DNA of 64,000 nt, taken from NCBI GenBank assembly GCA_004154925.1, contig QJNS01000134.1, positions 62,001 through 126,000 on the forward strand. Reading direction: 5' to 3'. A program made the translations under genes and the position numbers. The DNA comes from Monosporascus cannonballus (taxonomy: Eukaryota > Ascomycota > Sordariomycetes > Xylariales). Position 1 is the stretch's first letter. Each line of letters opens with the position of its first letter. Positions 33,661 to 48,430 of the stretch are shown here, one piece after another. A model generated the notes under the pieces. The model saw nothing but the letters and a program-made list of their open reading frames with translations. It made no database searches and had not been told where the DNA came from.

Positions 33661-35199
33661 AAATATATCGAATTAAAAATTATACATATTTTAAAAGCAA
33701 AATTATTGTTAAAATATATTAATTTACGTATAAATCGTTTTATTTTATCAATAATGCAGAATTTATTAAAAATGTTTCTTTTCATGAAATTATTTAATAT
33801 ATTATATTTTACAAATTAAACTATTCTATATTTAGGGAAAATTTATTTACCAAACCTTAAATATAATCGGAAAAGCCGTCCCAATATATACGTTAATATT
33901 ACTGTTAAATTTACCACATGCTGAAAAACTAGATCGAAAACAATTTCTTTTTTTTAAATTATTACGTTACTATATAATTTTAACGTTAAACTGAGGCGTG
34001 AAAATAAAAAAAATAAATTAATACAAAAATTAATGCCTTAATAAAACAAGTAATAAATTTACTAACATTAATAAACCGGGAAACGTAACTTGAATTTATC
34101 CTCTATTTACGCAAATAAAGTTTCTAAAATTTAATATTCAAATAATAAAATTTAATAAACTTAATTATTCTTTTTTCGTTATCTGTTATTAAAACGAGAA
34201 TATTAGTAAAGTTGCAAGAGTAATAAATTATAAAAACTACTTAAGTTTTATATATATTTTTGTGATCGAAAAAACTAAAAATATTTAGTTTAATATTAAA
34301 TATTGAACTTCTTTAATATAAATAATAAAGGGTTTATCGAACCTCAAAATATGACGGTTATAAAACGATTTTAAAAAGTTTAAGTTGATAAATATAAATA
34401 TAATATAGCCAATTTATAAAATTAAAGTAATAATAAATAAATATATTAATTTAAATATTAAGTAATTTTTGATATATTATTATTATTTTATGAAAATATT
34501 GTATTTTATATATTTAAATCGAGATGGTTTCTATATAATATATTTTACAAGTATATTAATAATTAATTGATCAAATTGTTTTATATATAAGGTAATAAAT
34601 TAAATTGGAAATTAAATCTGATGTTATAATTATATATATAAAAATAGAAAATAAAATAAAATAACTATTTTTAAAATATTTAATAATATAACATTACATT
34701 TATTAGAAATAGATTTTAATAATTTAAGAAATTCTTCGGTTATATTATATGTTATATTATTAATTATTAATGTCAATTTATTTTTAAATGTTTAAAAGTA
34801 AGAATAATAGCGAGTTATATTATTTTGTTATAACAGAGCGATTTATACGTTTTTTGTAGTAATTTGTTTTCGAATATAAAAATTTTATTCTTTCTCAACT
34901 AATGCTTACGAAAAATTATTTTTCAAATTCGATAATTGATAAAATACTTAATTCGAATCGTTTATAATCATTTTGACAATATTAAGAGAAATTTAAAATC
35001 TATATTAAAGTAGAAATATAAAATATTTATACTTTTAATTCCTAATTACGAGAAAAATTAACAATTGAATATAATGTTTACTTTAAATTAATTATAAAAA
35101 TTGAATTCAATGTAGTATAATTAAAAGCATTACCAAAAAGTCGTAAATACCTTATTATACAAGTAAAATATGCTAAATTAGAAATTAAATATTTAATAA
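33661..35199. repeat. AT-rich repeat DNA
   Basis: AT-rich and stop-dense, with no recognised element. It ends where similarity to the left end of the second A copy begins. Confidence 0.45.
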
Positions 35200-38100
35200 T
35201 AATATAGGGTACGTGAAAATTCATTTGAATTAATACGAATAAATAAATTATATCAAATTTGAAAAATAATTACCGAAATAAAAAGCTTGATACGATTATA
35301 TTTAAAATATTAAACCTCAATAACTGAAATATTAATAAATAAAATATAATAAATAATAATAATAATTGTTACAACACTTTTTCAGATTAAACTTATAGCG
35401 AAGAAAAACTGCTTAATATTCATAAAACACTCGAGCTTTTGAATTAGCCGAAATTAATTATAAGCGCGATACTTTATTTTATTTTAAACTTCTATTTTTA
35501 TGACAAAAAGTATTCTAGTTTTATCAAAAAATTCAATATAACACTATAATAAATATAATATACATATATTCTAATTAATTCTTTCTTTTACTTTCGACGT
35601 AATATACCTTTTAATACTTTTAATATAAAACTTTAATTTCGTCTTTTAACCATCTTTTCGCGTTATAAAACTTTTTTTCTATTCTTTTATACTTTATCCT
35701 TTAATTATTAATCGCTAATCGACGTTTTATATTATTTTAACCTTGTTATTATGAAATTAAATAGGGTTCTGAGTGTGTTTTTAAATAATTTTATATGTAT
35801 CTACTACTTATTAATATATAATTTTTTAAACTTTTAACAATAAATTTAAATACGCTAGTTTCTAAGTAATCGACAAAGTATATATTTAACTTTAGCATTA
35901 TAAAATAAACTGCGTATTAATTCGGAGCCGCTTCGAAATTAACGAAATATACGAATATCTTAATTAAAAAATAAAAAGAATCTAGAGAGTGTTTAGAAAT
36001 AAGCGATAAACTTTTACTAAGCTAAAATTCTTTAAGCACGTTTTTATTCTAATTTTTGCTATATAATCTAAAATACGTGCTAATTGCCTTGTTTATATTT
36101 TTAATTAATTATTTTTCCTTATTTAAAACCGGCTTTTAACTTTCTATAAATCAGAATTTTATATAATAAAACAAAATGAAAAAAGTACGTAAATACTATA
36201 TTTATAACTAAAATACTATCTAGGAATTACAGCTTTACTACTGCATATAGATAAATTATCGATATTAATTTATTTCTATTTTTAACCATAAAATTATAAT
36301 ATGTTTTATTCTAATTGTATAATAAAATGGTATCAAATATTATAAAATATCAACCTAATACTTATGTCCTATAATTTTATTAATACGAATAATATCGTAA
36401 GCTATTATCTAAACGTAATTAAAATTCGAATTGTAAATAGAGTCTCTATTTTTTCGTTTAATAACGTATAATATCTTTAAATAATAAAATGACTAGTTTT
36501 GGAAATATATACCTATTTATTTTCTATAATTTTACGTGAACACATATATATTAATATAATAATATTCTTTAGCCGATATTATATATTATCGATAATAAAT
36601 ATCACAATACTTTAAAACGATAAAACTATCACATTATGCTCTATATCCGAATTATTTTCGAAACATCGAAATATTTCAATATAATTCCAAAAGTAATTTC
36701 TCGCTTAATAATATAAAGTATAAAGTATTAATTAATTACAATTAATTTTTCAATTAAAACATAATATCGATTAAATTTTATGCTTTTATATGCTAATACT
36801 TGACAAATAATAGCAATAATCTTTTTTTATCTAATTAATCAATTTTGTATATATTATTATTATTTACTATTACATAACTTTCGAATTATTCACTCGGTAT
36901 TTAAACTTTAATTTTTAACTTAATAAGCTTTATAATTTTAAAATACCAAATTTTTAGTAACTTGACATTTATATTATTTTATCCTTTATTCCTAATATCG
37001 TATAATCTAATAACTTTTTAAAGTAATGAGTTTATCTAATTATTGTTTTGTAAATTAATTAATTTCTAATATTCTTCCTTATTTCTGACAAAAAGAGTGT
37101 TTATAATAATATCTTATTAATTTTGTCTTAGCGGTATATACCGTTATTAATAAAATAATTAATTAAATACGGTCCCATTTATTAACATTTTAATTTTATT
37201 TCTCTCGATATATTAATATACTATAATATATCGTAAAGTCATATTAAGCCGTTAACTTTTAAAAGTCGAATTTCTTTTCTATTTCTGTTCTTAATTGATA
37301 AATTAATTAACCTTTTAATATTACGTAATAATTATTTTTATTATTTTAATAACGTTATCTGTGTTACGTTTTAACAACTTAATTTTTTATATAATTAAAT
37401 TTTCGTGCGAAATATTAAAAATTTATATTATAATTTTTTATAGTAATAGGATAATCTCGATCGGTAAAAATGTTTTTTATGCGTATAGTAATTTATATAG
37501 ACTAATACCCTAACTTTTTATAATAGTATTATCTGTAAATACTATTTTAAGTAAACACTTAATTTATTTGCATCGTTCGTTACTTTTATTAATCTACTAA
37601 TAATTAAAATATACCTTTTTTAATTAATTCTTTTTGCTAAATAATGTATACAATTTCAACCTTTCGTTTAATTTTAAATATTTCGCAAATTTTGATCTTT
37701 ACTTTATACTCATCGTTATTTACTATAAATTAAACGTTAATAACTCAAATAATTACGATATTTCAAAGATTTTAAAAGTTATAGTTTTTTTCGAACATTG
37801 TATTAATAACTTCTTTAACGTAAAATATAAACTAATATAATTTTTCGTATATGCTTATATATATTACATAAATACTATAAAGCAATTATACGTTAATAAG
37901 TTATATTTTGTCTTTTAGAGCTATAATCTTCATATTATTATTTAATTAATTAACTTTTTTATTTGCTATTAATAACTTTATAATTGCTATATAAATATTT
38001 CGCTCTACGTTATAAAATACCTTTTTAAATAATACACGTTAAGTCGTGGTTTTTAAAGGTCATTTCTTTTTTTATCGTTAAATTCGTTAATCGAACAAAA

Positions 38101-38819
38101 GCTTTACGTATTTCTATAAATTTATACATCAAATTCTAAGAAAAAGCTTTATTTATTTAAATTATTCTAGATATTAAATTTAACCGAATAACGTTTAATT
38201 AAATATTAACAAAATTATTAGTCTTTTCTTCTTATTAATCGTTTAATTCGTTAATTTATTAACGCCCGTATTTCTCTTATAAAAATATATTTAATTTTAA
38301 TATAAAAATGTTAAATTTACATAATTTATCGAATTTCAAAAATACTAGGTAATAAGTTTACAAATTATTAATATATGTAATAAATACCTCAACGTCAAAT
38401 TTTAACGTCAATGGAACTATACAAATATAAATTTACAATTATTTAAAACCTTTAACAAAATTCGATATTCTAGTTTTTTAATATCGTAACTTAAATCTGC
38501 TTTTTTACAGGCATTATTTTTATAACGTACTGGTTATTTTATATCACTAATTACTTAACTTAGCGTATTTCCGCAATTACGTCCTTAAATATTTATTTTT
38601 ATAATAGTTTTTCTCATTTTAGAATAATAATGATGATTATTAAGGTCGAAACTATTGTAAACCATTTAAACATTTCTATAATATGCTTTTAATTAAAACA
38701 AGAAATAAAAAAGGTAGTTTTTAGAAATAAAGAAATAGATATTTTTGTCTTAATAATATAATATATAATAAATATTCGATAAAAAACGATAATCCTTAAA
38801 AGGCATTAAATTTTGATAC
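35200..38819 (-). mobile_element. element A1, Ty3/Gypsy-type retrotransposon fossil, left part (3' half of pol)
   Basis: Aligns over its length with 56281-62249 (element A2), which is the same family with an extra ~2-kb insertion. On the minus strand around 37507-37468 a degraded frame reads ISLYKLLYA followed by TFLPIEII, the block after the integrase core (GYSPYxLLYGRxxxLPIE) of Ty3/Gypsy elements. The left boundary near 35200 is inferred from where A2 leaves element D. The sequence ends at GATAC (38815-38819), the target site of element B, inside the reverse transcriptase region; A1 resumes at 53327. All frames carry stops. Confidence 0.65.
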
Positions 38820-39198
38820 TATTATAGACACAGAGGTTTCTATTTCGAAAAGACCTACTTTTAAGACCTAGCGCGGACCTGCTATAGCTAAACTCAAGAT
38901 AAGAAAGGTTTGACTTTTAAAATAATCTAGTTAATTTAGACAATTTAAATAATTTCAAAGTAAATAATATATATTATATAAATTTACGCTGTTATTATTA
39001 AAGAAAAAAAGATACAGTAAACCTAGTATTTATATAAATAGTTACTTATTTAATTTGGTTTCTTAATAATTAATTTAAAGTTTTAAATAAAGGCATTGTT
39101 TTTTAATTACGACAAAAATTCTTAAACTTCTTTAATTAATAAAACTTTCATCGGATATTATTTATACTATTTAATAAGCGTATTATAACTTTATTATA
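38820..39198 (+). repeat. 5' LTR of element B (RIP-mutated)
   Basis: Aligns with 52904-53326 from its first bases (TATTATAGACACAGAGGTTT against TTTTACGAAAATCCGGGGTT), shares CTTTTAAGACC and TTTTTTAATTA-type blocks, and ends near TTATA where the partner has TTACA. It is about 45 bp shorter because of an internal deletion. Confidence 0.6.
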
Positions 39199-39404
39199 TT
39201 TAATAACTTTTTAATTGATAAGTAATAAATTATTTGTAAGTTAATAAAATGTAATATGTTCTAATTTAATAAAAATATTATTATTAAACGACGTTTAAAA
39301 ATACATAATATATCTGATTTCCGTTACTAATTATTAACAGATTAATAATTAAACTAAATGAATTACTCTATATTTAAGAAATATTTAAGTTAATCAATAA
39401 TATA

Positions 39405-39547
39405 TATTACCGCGCTGTACGCCTCTTAGGTTTCTAAAATATATTCTGTTGTTATACGAAAAAAAGAGCTATTTAGCAAGCGTATAACGTTTGCATACAT
39501 GTAGCAAAACGGCGGCTTAAATAAGCCGCCTTGCCGGTGCCGTAATA
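39405..39547 (-). repeat. LTR of element C, left copy (3' LTR in element orientation)
   Basis: Direct repeat of 46594-46743. Shared blocks include CTGTACG(C/T)CTCTTA, GTTATACGAAAAA, AGAGCTAT, AACGGCGGCTTAAATAAGCC and CGTAATAATA. Confidence 0.9.
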
Positions 39548-39618
39548 ATAACCTTCTTTTCTTAAGATAATTATCCTTAACTGCATAAGAGAAAAAATAA
39601 AAAACATAAATGCTTTTT

Positions 39619-39834
39619 CTAGATTCGAACCTTAGTGAGCTGGTGGCGTACTAGGTATCGTAAAGCGTCGTAGCGTTGGTATGGCGTACGTACGATATAG
39701 CCGAAATAAGGCCGTACTAATGGCCGGGTGGTGGGGTGCCGTACAGAAAATATATAACGCCAGTTCTGGCACGAAAATGGTAATATCGTCGTACAAGATA
39801 TTATTAGCCTGACTAGATTTTGCCGTATTATCAA
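39619..39834 (-). other. G-rich island inside element C with a 71-codon open frame
   Basis: This part of C kept far more G than C on the plus strand and an open frame of 71 codons survives on the minus strand. It sits next to the left LTR, so it is at the 3' end of the element. The translation has no motif I recognise. I take the open frame as a by-product of one-strand mutation rather than as a gene. Confidence 0.4.
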
Positions 39835-42800
39835 TATTATAATACCGCCGCGTCTTTTCTTCTCGGCTTTTTCGTTACCGTAATAATACCTTTTGGATCT
39901 TATATTTCTTACGTAACATTTACTTACGTAAAACGGCTATATATAATTTATTTTAAAAATAAGGTTTTAATTATAATTATAATATTAAAAATATATTTTT
40001 TTGTTATCTTTTACCTTCGTTATAATAGTAAAATATATATTTTGTATTAAATATCGAAAAGTATAGTAATTAGTAAATTATACGCGTCGTAAGATTAACG
40101 TTACGTATATTGAATATTATTATTATATTAACTTTTTAATATATAATTAACGAAAGGCGTTTCAGGCGATTTCTTAGATTTAAATACCTTTTTTTATTAG
40201 ATGGATTTTTATTTTGACGTTAATTGCGATAACGATAATAAGCCAATTTTCGACGACGACGATGGCGACGAGACGTACGCGTACCTTAACAATTTTTGTC
40301 GGAAATTTTATAGGGGGGTTTCCGATTTTATATTGCTTTTAAAACCGCCGAAAAAATTTACCGTATTACGTTTGATATAACGAACGCGAACAAAAAGGTT
40401 AATATTATCCTTTAATTATCATTTGTTTTTTAATATTATTTATAAAAAATATAAAATCGATTATTTTACGTAAAGTACTGTCCGATAAGCCTTAATACAA
40501 ATTTATATTTTCCATTCAGTAAGTAATGCCATAAATATATCGAAATATATATTCCGTAATAATACGATATTAATTTTATAATAATAAGAAACGTTTTAAT
40601 TGTTATTTACAAAAAAGGTGATCGAATATAACTTAAAAATTAATAATGAAAGATATTAATTATAGGTATTAATTAAACGCGACTTTTAAAATAAAATATA
40701 TATTACTATTTTTATAACTTTAGGTCTTGGTTTAACGAACGTTAATATTTTGACGTGGTTTTACGTTTTAATATTTTTTAATCGTTACGTTATTATCGTA
40801 ATATTATATTTTTCTTTAAAGTTAAACTTTTTATTATTATATAATTATTATAGTAATATATTATTATTTGGCTGTTATTATTTATAGCTTAATTATTTAT
40901 GGTATTAATAAATTTATTATTTATTTTTATTTATTTCAATATAATAAAAAATAATTATAACGTTACTTTAATATCGGCTTAATAAAATGTTTTTTTACGT
41001 ACGTTTTGCGTTATTTTCCGTTCTTATTTTAATAATATTTGATATTAATCGGGTAACCTAAGTTTATAAAGATTATCTTTATAAAATTCGGCTATATTAA
41101 AGTTATATCTTTTAAAATTCGTAACCGGTTTCTAAATAAGGCGGTATAATTATACCTATTTAACTTTATATTAAAGGCCGTACTTACTATTTCTAAAGCT
41201 TAGGACTTTTTCAAAGTGCTATTCGATGTCCTTCGTATTATCCGTATTCGTGACGATAACGTTTTCGGCTCGAATATCTTATTTCCCGTTTATTACCTTT
41301 TGTTTTAAAAAGTTTAATTTATAATATTAAATTTAAAAAATATTAAAAATTAAAAATAACTTATATTATTCCGGTAATTTTACGGTTACGGCGTAAAGAT
41401 ATACAGTAATAATAACGCAAAAGCTTATTTATTTATCGTTAAATTTATTATTAAGTTATTTTAATTTTGTATAATATATATTATTTTAAATTCGGTTTTT
41501 TTACAAACGTATTAACATTATTACGGTATTGGTTAACCTGTTTAATATGTTAATTTTATTTTTTCGCCAATAACACCTTAAGTTTTTCTAGAATTCGTTT
41601 TAATTTATTCGCGTAATTTATTATTTTGATATATGTTTTTATTATATAAGCGTTTTAGGAATTTCGGAGTGTTATTATAATTTCGTACCTGTAATAAAAT
41701 AAAAACCATAATTAACAAAAAACGACATAATGTCCATAATATTGAATATGTAATTATTCTTAATAAATTCGATTACAAATTAATTTACTTAATTATTTTA
41801 ATAAAACAAATAATAACCCTATTAATATTACTTTGCTGCGATATTAACGATTGTCGTTTAATTACCGGTTTCAAAATAATAAATTACTAAAGTGTAAAAT
41901 ATATTACTTAAATATCAGCTTAGTCTTTTCTTAAAATTTAAACTAAAATATATACCGTAGTCTAATATATTTATAATCAGACTGCCATATAGGCAGTATA
42001 TATCAGAAAGAAAGGTATTAACAAATATAATTGCGAGTATATCCGTAACCGTAATAAATAATATATATTCGTAAGTTTATTAATTATTATAAAAACGTAT
42101 TCGTAAATATATCCGGATTCTTTATAAAGAAAAAAAATCGACGTACTTACGAAAATATCTTTTATTAAGCGGAATAAAATAAGGAAAAGGTCGAAAAAGC
42201 TCGTCGGCAAAGTGTTAAACGTTTTAATACGGCGGCAAAAATGGCAACTTTATACGAACATAATTATATTCCGTAATAAACATAATTAATAATAATTCCG
42301 TCGTAATAAATTATATATTTTAAAATTTTTCGGATAGTTTATAAACGTTGTAGTATAATTATAATATAATATTTACAACTTTAACATTTTATCTCCAAAT
42401 ATAAATACTTTATTTTTAATATAAATATGGCTTTATACTGCCTTATAATTAGTTTTCGTAACTTTAAGCGCCTTACGAATATTTGGTTTAAATTCCTTAT
42501 AAATTAAGTCCGTAAACGCCGCCGAAATATCGTTAATTAATATGGACGACTTATAAGCGTTATTAATTAATACGTTTATCGGCTGGCTAACGTTTATAAC
42601 GTACATCTTAAAAGGGGCTTTTTATCGTTCGAACAAGAATATCGTTTAATATCGGTACGCCATCTTATTATTAATAATATTATGGCGGTCCGTAAGTTAA
42701 ACGCCGGGCTAATGGAATAATACGTTCGAAACTATAACCTTTTTTCGAAATTATAAATTATCTGAAACCGGAAATTGTTACAAAATTCGGATTAACGTAT

Positions 42801-43469
42801 TTAGCATTAATTTAAGAGCTTTATAATAACAGAATATTATAAGTTTTTATAATATATAATAACATATACGAGATTATCGACTCTTTATAATTCTAAACGT
42901 TATTTTTCGGAAGTTTTAACAATAATTAATAATTTTGTATCGTAAATGTCGTAATTATATTTTGTTGGATTATATTTTGCTTAAAAAAGGTAATAAGCTA
43001 TAAAACGTTTAACGTATCGTATTGCGAAAGTATTTCCCCGAATATCTTATTGGAAATATAGGTATTTAAAATTATTTTATGTTAAAGATCATAATATAAC
43101 AAAACCGGTACCGTAAAAAAACGTTCTTAAGGCGTTAAAAAGCCGTTACGGTATTTTTTCGTTAAGAAATTTATCTATTTTGCCTTATTTATTAAAGCAA
43201 TTAAGGGTTTCGTAATTAAGAAAAACCTTTTATAAATCGTCGATCCAAATTTGCAAAATCGAAAAACGTTATAATTTTCGTAATATTCCGAACTTTTTTA
43301 TTATTAAATAACTTTAATTTATTAAAAATCTATAATAATAACGTTAATAAAAACTATTAGACTTACATAACGTATTTTCGTTATATTAAATTCTTATTTC
43401 CGGATATTCATTATTAATTCCGCGTTTGCGAAATAACGGATTATTTCGCGTATATAATCTTTATATTTG

Positions 43470-43830
43470 TTTTTGGCTTTTAGTACAAGTTACTATAGTA
43501 TTAAAATAAAATAAATTATATTTATTTAAAAACTTGAATAACGTATATTTAATATAATATTAAAATGAATTCGAAATATTTATTATATCGATAGTTATAA
43601 TAAAATATTTAAATAACCCGATTTAAGTTATAAAAACTATTTTCTATTTATTTTCAAATACGATACGTAAGTAATTAAAGGCCGTAATAATATCGAATTT
43701 TGTAAATATCTGTATCGAATAAAAAAGATTTAAGGATTCCCGGATTAAGGAAATAAGGTAACGGTTTTTTACCGCAACGTTATTAAAGCCGCAATAATTA
43801 ACGTAAATACGTATTTTATTTCTCGGCTTT
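43470..43830 (-). pseudogene. reverse transcriptase domain of element C (broken)
   Basis: A degraded Ty3/Gypsy reverse transcriptase with several stops. Recognisable blocks in order are NYCGFNNVAVKNRY, IFTKFDIITAFNYLRI, GLFKYF and FYFNTIV. The catalytic YLDD has become FNTI-like through mutation. It fixes the element's orientation as minus. Confidence 0.8.
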
Positions 43831-46593
43831 CTTGCAAATAAAATAAACGTTATTATTAAAAAATTATTAAGGCGAATAAAACCTTTTTTAAATAATTATC
43901 GATATATTTCCGTATCGTTAATAATTTGTAAAAGAACATGATTTTCGCACGGTTATACCGTAACGTTTGGCCTAAAAGCAGTTCGATTTTATAGTCGAAA
44001 AGTTGGTACGGCAATAAAAAGTCGGCGTTACAAAAAACGAACGCTCTTATTAAATTATAGTACTTAAATAATAGCTTTTTAAAATCTCGGCTATTATTAT
44101 CGATAATTTGCCGTTAAAGTATTTTTATATATCCCTTTTAATTACGCGCTATAATTAAGGCGCTTTAATTATTAAGTTATAAAAGGCCCGTAATTTAAAG
44201 AAAATAATGTCCGGATCGATATTATTATCTTAAATAAAAATATTACGCAAAATTACGTGAAACGTTAACGACGTTATTTCGTTTACGAATAACAATTAAA
44301 AAGGTAAAATAACGATTTCGCGTAATACGTTTATAAGGGCGAAAAATCTGGCCAAAGATATAAAATCTATTATTATGTTTTTTATACGGCAGAACGTTAG
44401 AAAGTTAATAATACGGAATAATCGTACCGTTATGGGTACGACATTAGGGCAGAGTAAAAAGATTTAAAAAAGTAAAAGGTAATTTTGCCGAAGGCAGAAA
44501 AACTAGGAGTTCCGATATCGTTTCGTTATTTATGTATATCGTTTCTGTCGTCTAATCGATCGACGGGTTATACTTTCGAAACCAAAATAACCTAAAAATA
44601 ATATCAAGACCGTTTAAAAGCTATTGGTAAAAAATAAGGTTTTTCGTAATAAAGCTTATACGGAGTTATATCGCATAGACCGTCATATTTAAACTGGTTA
44701 TAATTCTATTTATTAATTTAAATTAAAAAAGTTAAAAGGTTAAATAATAGCGGATATTATTTTAATGCATCAAGTTATTATTAATAAATCTTATAAACGA
44801 ATATCCGTAATTTATTATAGATTATACTAATAATACCATACCGTCGTTAAGTTATAAGTAAAACGAAACGAAAAAGGATATATTAAAATCTGTAAAACGT
44901 ATATATAGGTTTTATTTATTATTATTTTAAAAATTTAAGAGGCATCTCCAATTACGATTTATCCTAGAAATTAAGCGTTTTTTATTGCGCCGTATTAATA
45001 TTTTGTTATAACGTTATAAACGTTACATTAATCGCTATAGGTTACAGGCGTTAATTAAGGTATATATATAAATAATATCTCGTTTTTTCGCTATATATAT
45101 AAAAATTTAACCTATATCGGCGTTATTTTTTTCGGTTAAAAGGGCGCGGGGCCCGGTAACTTTAATTATTACTATATCCAGCTACATAAGTTCGAGCCCG
45201 GGAAATGCTGGAGCGTTTGGCAAATATTACGATATTATTTTATTAACGGTTTAGCTTTTGGCTATACGCTTACGGAAAATCCGATTTATTATGTTGTTTA
45301 AAAGGTTTTTAAAAAGCCGTATTTACCTTTGATCGTTTTCGGGAACAAGGTGCTGTACTTATTAAATAATGGCTTTCTAAAATTCTCCGTTAACTTTTTA
45401 TTATAATACGATAATACGTAAAGCTGGCGGTTACCGGCTTTAATCGGCTAAGCCTATAAAGCTCTTAATAAAGTTCGCAAATATTATTTAATGTTATTTT
45501 AAAGTTTAAATATCCTTTTAAACTAAAAGTAATATATTAATAATCATATAAATTTAATTTAAAAATAAAAGTATATTACTTATATCTCGTTATCTTTACA
45601 ATTACGTTTTGGAGTTCGTAAATTGTATAAATATGTTATTGATTTTACTACGTATATGTAAATAAATATTTTCTTAAAACCATTAAATTATATATATAAA
45701 ACGATTCATAGGCGAAAAATAAGCATTTCGATTATTTATAAGCTTTAAACGTATTAAAAAACATTAATTAATATACTTTTCTTAGCAGATTATCGGATTT
45801 TTAACGTCGCTTTTAAATATAAACGGCTTGAAATTACGGAAACGATAATTATCTGCTATTTCGAAAAAGATATATTATATTTTTATTAAAGGTTAAATAA
45901 CGCCGAACTATGGGGTTATTTTAAACAAAATATTAACAAACGACGGTAATATGGCCTTTATAGTCGTAACTTATTAAAATAATCGTTTTATGGCAGTTAC
46001 GTGTTTTCGTAAATAAAATCTTTTAAAAATAAATTATTTCGTTTATTATAACGAATATTTTATAATTAAGAAATATTTACAAAATTAATTTCGTTTGGTT
46101 ATAACTTATTTAGTAATAATTAAGCGGTTATGAAATTAACAGTTTTCGTAAAATGTTTTTTTTCAATTAATTAATTTACGTTTATAAATTATTTTTAATT
46201 TAAATAATTTCATATTTAAACGTTAAAAATCTTTTACAAAATTCACGAAAATATTCTTAAATATTTTTAAAGGTATTCGTATTATTTTAAAAAAACATCT
46301 TAATAGCATAAAGTCGTAAATAAATCGTATTATAGCGATAACTAAATAAGGAAATTCGTAAAAGAATATCTTAAAATTCGTAAATCGAAGGAATAATGTT
46401 AAATTATTATTTTGTCCATATTCAAAAATAAGCGTAGTAATACCCGTAATACCTTTTTTAAAAATTAGAAAATCTGGAGATATTGTAATAAAGTAACAAC
46501 GTAATAACGGCGGATCTAGGGCGCGGCGTAAAGGGTATTATAACGAGGCTATATAAACTACTATAAAGTTTGTTTTTTGAAGGTACAACAAAC

Positions 46594-46743
46594 TGTTACA
46601 ATGCTGTACGTCTCTTAAGTTTCTAGAAAATATTCTATTATTATACGAAAAAGAAAAAAAAGAGCTATCTAGTAAGCGGGTAACGCTTGTGTATATATAG
46701 CGAAACGGCGGCTTAAATAAGCCGCTTTGCTGATATCGTAATA
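46594..46743 (-). repeat. LTR of element C, right copy (5' LTR in element orientation)
   Basis: Starts TGTTACAATGCTGTACG, less mutated than the left copy at this end. The 150-bp length exceeds the left copy by 7 bp through an A-rich expansion (GAAAAAGAAAAAAAAGAG). Confidence 0.9.
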
Positions 46744-48289
46744 ATATAGTATTAATAATTATTCGATTATAAAGCGGTTTTTTTCTTTTAGTAATAATTT
46801 ATTTTTAAAAAGAATATTATTAAAGTTTAAAGATTTAAAGTTAAAAAGTTTACAAAAAAAACTAAATAAAAAAAATAAGAAAAGAGAATTGATATTCGAC
46901 GCGAAGCTATATATTTTAATAATATATATCCCAGCCTTTAAAAAGGAAAACGTTAGATAAGTTCGATAATACAAAGCCTTAATCTTGCTATTATTCGACG
47001 TAACCCAGTTACAAAGAAATATTATTTTACTTTTTATCTATTATAAATGCCCAATATTAAAGGTTATAAATCTATGCCTCTTAAACCATACAATAAATTT
47101 ACATACGTAAAAGGATTCGTAATTTAAATTAGATTTAAGTTTAAATTTTATAAATGTTCTTTAACGAACAACTATTAGAAAATAATTATTAATTTATAAT
47201 TACTTATAAAAAAAACCTTTTTATAGTTCGAATATATAATAAAGAATTACTTACAAAATTAGCTTAATAATTTTTCGGATATAACAAATTATATTTTTAA
47301 CAAATACCGATATTTTAAAGAGAAAATACGAACTTTTTTCGAAAGCTTTAGTAAAAAATAATATACGATTAAATAATTTTATTTTTTTCGTGAAACCAAG
47401 TTAATATTAAAATATACGACCGAATATAATCTTTTAAGATAAATTTTAAATTTGTTAGAAAACGTATTATTTTAACTATATTATAAAAACTTAACGTTTT
47501 CAGTTAAGGACGTATTATATTTAAAATCTAAAATTAAATGCTTTATAAAATATACCGATAAAGTTATTATCGTCGATAAAGGTATTTTCGATTAATATAT
47601 TGAAAAAACGAAACTAGTAAACGTAATAATAATAAAAGTTATAATAACCGAATTAAAAAGATAAAAGTAAATGTTAAAAGAAAATACTATTTTAAAAAAT
47701 ATTTCCAAAATCAGTTTAAAATAGAATGTTTTAACTATAGTAAAAAAGTCTCAAAGAAGAATATTTTAATTTTTTAAAAAGGTAAAACTTTTAAATAAGA
47801 AATAAACAATAAGATAAAAAAAGAAAAAAACAAAGGTAATTTAATTTTTTTCTAGGTAGAATTTACTATTGATATAACTATACAAATATAAAGCAATATT
47901 TCAAAGTACGAAAGTTATCCCATATGCTAAAACTTTAAAGCTAAAGTCTATAAGTACTATCTAGAACAAACCAGCTTTATGATAACTATAAAATTAAAAT
48001 ATCTTTGGTATTTCGATATAATAAAGTACGAAATATACGATAAATACGGCCGGTTTTGGCTAGATATTAATGATTATAAATAATTATTTCCTAAATTCTA
48101 TAAGTTGTTTAAACATATTAAATATTTAAAGAAACTACTAACGAATTCCTATAATTAAATACGATTTTCGGCTTCTTATAACGATAATTATTTAATTTAC
48201 TTAGACGTTAAAAAACAGTAACTTATAGCCCGTACAAAACAAAAGAAATACTTAAGAAGCTAGATGACAAATGTAAATATATAGAAGTT

Positions 48290-48430
48290 TTCTAATAACC
48301 TGTAAGGAAATTGCCTCGGGACGTTCCTTACTTAAGTGCGGACAAGGACTTCCAACGCACCTTGACCTTAGAACTGCTGATCTTTTGAATCGTGTAGCGG
48401 AGTAGCTAGTCCTTTCTATTCTCTTACATA
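48290..48430. other. GC-balanced patch within element B
   Basis: About 140 bp containing TTGCCTCGGGACGTTCCTTA and TGCGGACAAGGACTTCCAAC has escaped the AT drift of its surroundings. It may be a short foreign insertion or a piece of B that RIP missed. I recognise no family. Confidence 0.35.

Larger units (their letters stand above)
39405..46743 (-). mobile_element. element C, Ty3/Gypsy retrotransposon fossil nested in element B
   Basis: Length 7339 bp, with LTRs 39405-39547 and 46594-46743 and a 5-bp target duplication ATATA at 39400-39404 and 46744-46748. LTR termini are TGTTAC (TATTAC in the mutated left copy) and CGTAATA, i.e. CGTAACA before a C-to-T change. On the minus strand about 43830-43470 reads NYCGFNNVAVKNRYLISLIRE, then IFTKFDIITAFNYLRI, then IVFIT and IGLFKY and finally a degraded FYFNTIV at the YLDD position. 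These are successive reverse-transcriptase blocks of Ty3/Gypsy (DYRxLN, RYPLPLI, FTKLDxxxAFxxIRI, WKTAF, GLFEY, YLDD). Stops replace Trp and Arg codons, as RIP would do. A pyrimidine tract CCTTCTTTTCTT just inside the left LTR is the polypurine tract in minus orientation. Confidence 0.85.
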
